Shown one piece after another: positions 61,472 to 64,000 of a stretch of 64,000 nt of DNA. The DNA is from Pseudoxanthomonas beigongshangi (lineage in GTDB: Bacteria; Pseudomonadota; Gammaproteobacteria; Xanthomonadales; Xanthomonadaceae), in assembly GCF_016820515.1 (NCBI RefSeq), contig NZ_JADHDV010000006.1, forward strand, positions 62,001 to 126,000, in the 5' to 3' direction. The notes below the pieces were generated by a model. That model saw only the letters and a list, made by a program, of their open reading frames with translations, was not told the DNA's origin and did no database searches. The position numbers were made by a program, and so were the translations under genes. Each line of letters begins with the position of its first letter. Positions within the stretch are counted from its first letter, which is position 1.

Positions 61472-64000
61472 CTATGGTGTCTCCCCCGTCTTACGCACCG
61501 GCTTGGTCATGGCGGGTGCCGCACTGGCCTTGGCGAAATCGCCGGCCAGGTACACGCTCAACGTTTCCGGCTTGAGGTGCTTGCGGATGGCGGCATTGAC
61601 CTGTTCCAAGGTCAGTGCGGCGTAGGCGGCATCCAGGTCGGCGGTGAACTGCATGGTGCGGCCGAAGTACGCCTGATCGGACAGCATGCCGGCGACGGCG
61701 CCGTCTTCGGCGCGGCCCTGGCGCCGCTCGGTCAGCGTGCCGGACACGGCATCGCGCAGCTCCTCCCCGGTGATGCCGTCGCGGACCAGCCGCGCCAGCT
61801 CCTCGCGGATGGCGGCTTCCACCTTGGCCATGTTTTCAGGCGCGGCGATGGCCTGGATATTGAAGCTGCCATTGTCGTCGGTGCCTTCGCGGCTGTCGTC
61901 GGCGCGAACCGCGCTGGAGACGCCGTAGCTCAGGCCTTCCTTCTGGCGGATGCGATCCCCGAGTCGCGATTTGAGCGCGCCACCGCCGAAGATGCGGTTG
62001 GCGATCAGCATCGCCGGATAGTCGGGGTCGGTGACCTTGAGCGACAGGTTGCTGCGTGCCAGCAATACCGCGTTGGGTTTGTCCGGCGTGGACAGGCGCT
62101 GGTGGGTCGCGGCGACCGGCGTGTAACGGGTGTTGATCGGCGCATACGGATGCGGCGAGTTCCAGCCCGCGAACAGGGATTCCAGCTGCGCGCGCACCGC
62201 CACCGGATCGAAGTCGCCGACCACGGCGATTTCGCCCTCGGCGGTGCCGTAGAAGTCACGATGGAACGCCGCCAGATCCTCGCGCTTGAGCGCCTTCACC
62301 GCGGCGATGGCCTCATCGAGGGTTTCGATGTGCAACGGATGGCCCTTCGGCCAGGGGTCGAAATGATGCGCCAACGCCTGGCCCGCGACCGCGCCGGGCT
62401 CCTTGCGGGAGGCTTCCATGCCGGTGAGCGCCTGCAGGCGCAACTGTTCGAACTCGCTCTCGGGGAAGGCCGGGTGGCGCAGGATGTCCGCCGCCAGCGC
62501 CAGCGCGTCGGCCAGTTGGGTGCGCCGGCTCAGCAGCGAAATCCCGGCGCCCTGCAGGCCGCCGCTGACGCTGGCCTGGGTCTTCAGCGCCTCGAACCGT
62601 TGATCGATCTGTTCCCGGCTCAGCGTGGTGCTGCCACGCATCAGCATGGCGCCGGCCAGGCCGGAGGCATCCTGCCGGCCGGTCAGCGAAGCGACGTCGC
62701 CGAAGCGGAAGTTGGCATCCACCACCACCGTCTCGCCGCGGGTCTTGCGCGGCAGCAGGGCCACCCGCAGGCCATTGCCGAGGGTGAAACGCTGGGTGCG
62801 CGCCTCCAGGTTCTGCGGCGTGGGATCGAACTGTTCGCCGGCCGAGACGGCGGGGCGCCCGACATAGCCGTCCACCAGCTTGGCGATTTCCGGGCGCGGG
62901 GTGATGGTGACGCGCTCCGGCGGATCGGTGGGGATGAAGCGGCCGAGGGTGCGGTTGCTGGTCTTCAGGTATTCGGCGGCCACCCGGTTGACGTCGGCGG
63001 CGGTGACCTTGGCGATCGCGTCGCGGGTGATGAACAGCAGGCGCCAGTCCCCGGCCGCCAGGAACTCCGACAGGCCCATGCCGACCGCGTTGACGTCGGT
63101 GAAATAGAGTTCGTAGGCATTGGCGATGCGCTGCTTGGCTTCCTCGACTTCCGCCTCGGTCACCGGCGTGCGCGCCACGCCTTCGACCTGGGCCAGCAGT
63201 TCCTGCTCGGCCTTGGCCGCGTCGCCATCCTTCGGCAGCACCGCCAACGCGGTGAACAAACCGGGATCGCGCAGTGATTCGCTGCCGGCGCCGCTGCCGG
63301 CGGCGAGGCGCGGCTGCACCAGCGTCTTGTGCAGGCGGCCGCCCGGCGTGTGTCCCAGCACATTGCCCAGCACGCTCAACGCGGGGCTGTCCGGATGGCC
63401 GGCGGCGGGAATGTGGTAGGCCGCGGCGACGATGCGCACGTCGCCGGCCCGGCGCACATCGACCTGGCGTTCGCCGTCCTGCGCGGGCTCGGCGGTATGG
63501 AAGGCGGGCAGCGCGCGGGCGGGTTTCTTCAGCGGACCGAAATGGGCCGCGACCCGCGCCAGCGTCGCCGCCGGGTCGATGCGGCCGGCGATGATCAGGG
63601 TGGCGTTGTCCGGCTGGTACCAGGTGCGATAGAAGCCCTGCAGGCGTTCGATCGGCACGCCTTCGACGTCCGAACGCGCGCCGATCGTGCTGTTGCCGTA
63701 GTTGTGCCACAGAAACGCGGTCGAGCGGATGCGCTGGAACAGCACGCCGCCGGGATTGTTCTCGCCCGCTTCCAGTTCGTTGCGGACCACGGTCATCTCG
63801 CTGTCCAGATCCTTGCGCGCGACATTGGAGTGGACCATGCGATCGGCTTCCAGTCCCAGCACCCAGTCGAGGGTGGCGTCGTCGGCGGGGAAGGACGCAA
63901 AGTAATTGGTGCGATCCAGCCCGGTGGTCGCATTGAACTGGATGCCGCGCTTCTTCATCTCGCCGCTGATGTCGGCGTGGGTGGGCGTGCCCTTGAACAG
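61472..64000 (-). CDS. M16-family zinc metallopeptidase, 5' end outside the window
   Basis: 842 residues are visible; the frame stays open to base 64000. It begins LFKGTPTH, the segment normally just after the HxxEH zinc motif, so that motif lies immediately beyond the window. The distal Glu region DSEMTVVRNELEAGEN is present. Two domain pairs follow; the second starts with FTLGNGLRVALLPRKTRGET (about residue 400 of the visible part), and a Pro/Lys-rich tail closes it. Periplasmic peptide degradation is likely. Compared with the 43.6-kb M16 protein, the sequence differs widely, so these are not recent duplicates. Confidence 0.9.
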   Translation of the reverse strand: MFKGTPTHADISGEMKKRGIQFNATTGLDRTNYFASFPADDATLDWVLGLEADRMVHSNVARKDLDSEMTVVRNELEAGENNPGGVLFQRIRSTAFLWHNYGNSTIGARSDVEGVPIERLQGFYRTWYQPDNATLIIAGRIDPAATLARVAAHFGPLKKPARALPAFHTAEPAQDGERQVDVRRAGDVRIVAAAYHIPAAGHPDSPALSVLGNVLGHTPGGRLHKTLVQPRLAAGSGAGSESLRDPGLFTALAVLPKDGDAAKAEQELLAQVEGVARTPVTEAEVEEAKQRIANAYELYFTDVNAVGMGLSEFLAAGDWRLLFITRDAIAKVTAADVNRVAAEYLKTSNRTLGRFIPTDPPERVTITPRPEIAKLVDGYVGRPAVSAGEQFDPTPQNLEARTQRFTLGNGLRVALLPRKTRGETVVVDANFRFGDVASLTGRQDASGLAGAMLMRGSTTLSREQIDQRFEALKTQASVSGGLQGAGISLLSRRTQLADALALAADILRHPAFPESEFEQLRLQALTGMEASRKEPGAVAGQALAHHFDPWPKGHPLHIETLDEAIAAVKALKREDLAAFHRDFYGTAEGEIAVVGDFDPVAVRAQLESLFAGWNSPHPYAPINTRYTPVAATHQRLSTPDKPNAVLLARSNLSLKVTDPDYPAMLIANRIFGGGALKSRLGDRIRQKEGLSYGVSSAVRADDSREGTDDNGSFNIQAIAAPENMAKVEAAIREELARLVRDGITGEELRDAVSGTLTERRQGRAEDGAVAGMLSDQAYFGRTMQFTADLDAAYAALTLEQVNAAIRKHLKPETLSVYLAGDFAKASAAPAMTKPVRKTGETP

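Overview
The window is high-GC, gene-dense chromosomal DNA of a gammaproteobacterium, most likely family Lysobacteraceae/Xanthomonadaceae (Lysobacter, Luteimonas or Pseudoxanthomonas-like). The reasons are an Ax21-family outer-membrane protein, an oleABCD long-chain olefin cluster very similar to that of Xanthomonas, GTAG-headed REP repeats of the kind known from Stenotrophomonas, a hemDXY cluster, and a Clp/CRP-type operator. This assignment comes from remembered protein families, not from a database search. I see no tRNA, rRNA, CRISPR array, phage or insertion sequence.

Layout. 1-9.7 kb: lipid and housekeeping genes (a truncated phospholipase D-like protein, a hotdog thioesterase, PlsC, an M1 peptidase with a membrane partner, a YheT-like hydrolase, a PEBP protein, an RDD protein, a META/DUF4377 lipoprotein, UppP). 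9.7-16 kb: a complete nitrogen-control block, glnA-glnK-amtB-ntrB-ntrC. It carries a textbook sigma-54 promoter and NtrC site before glnA, and a near-perfect NtrC operator touching the ntrB start. 16-25.4 kb: sodC, an unrecognised conserved-looking gene, a FadI-like thiolase, hemDXY, a hotdog protein, and yibN-secB-gpsA. 25.4-27.2 kb: an unusual intergenic inverted repeat, Ax21, and a DUF305 protein.

27.2-41.2 kb is the main accessory-looking region: two divergent gene sets that together look like a peptidoglycan-peptide (muropeptide) scavenging and catabolism locus. Leftward it has an APC permease, an L,D-transpeptidase-fold protein, a MurR/RpiR regulator, an L-Ala-D/L-Glu epimerase and an NlpC/P60 endopeptidase. 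Rightward it has an exported transglutaminase-like protein, an Oar-like TonB receptor, a beta-lactamase-fold serine hydrolase, a VanX-type D-Ala-D-Ala dipeptidase and a DadA-like D-amino-acid oxidoreductase.

41.2-47 kb: trmL, an exported protein made of three 26-residue repeats, an SDR, an M16 peptidase and a DUF4156 lipoprotein. 47-52.5 kb: oleA-oleB-(ykgJ, opposite strand)-oleC-oleD with an upstream Clp-like operator. 52.5-64 kb: DUF1328, ubiJ-ubiB, a REP pair, an AmiD-like amidase, a beta-propeller protein, a GNAT/metallo-beta-lactamase pair, a QseBC/PmrAB-like two-component system sharing a PmrA-type box with that pair, a small lipoprotein, and a second M16 peptidase cut by the window end.
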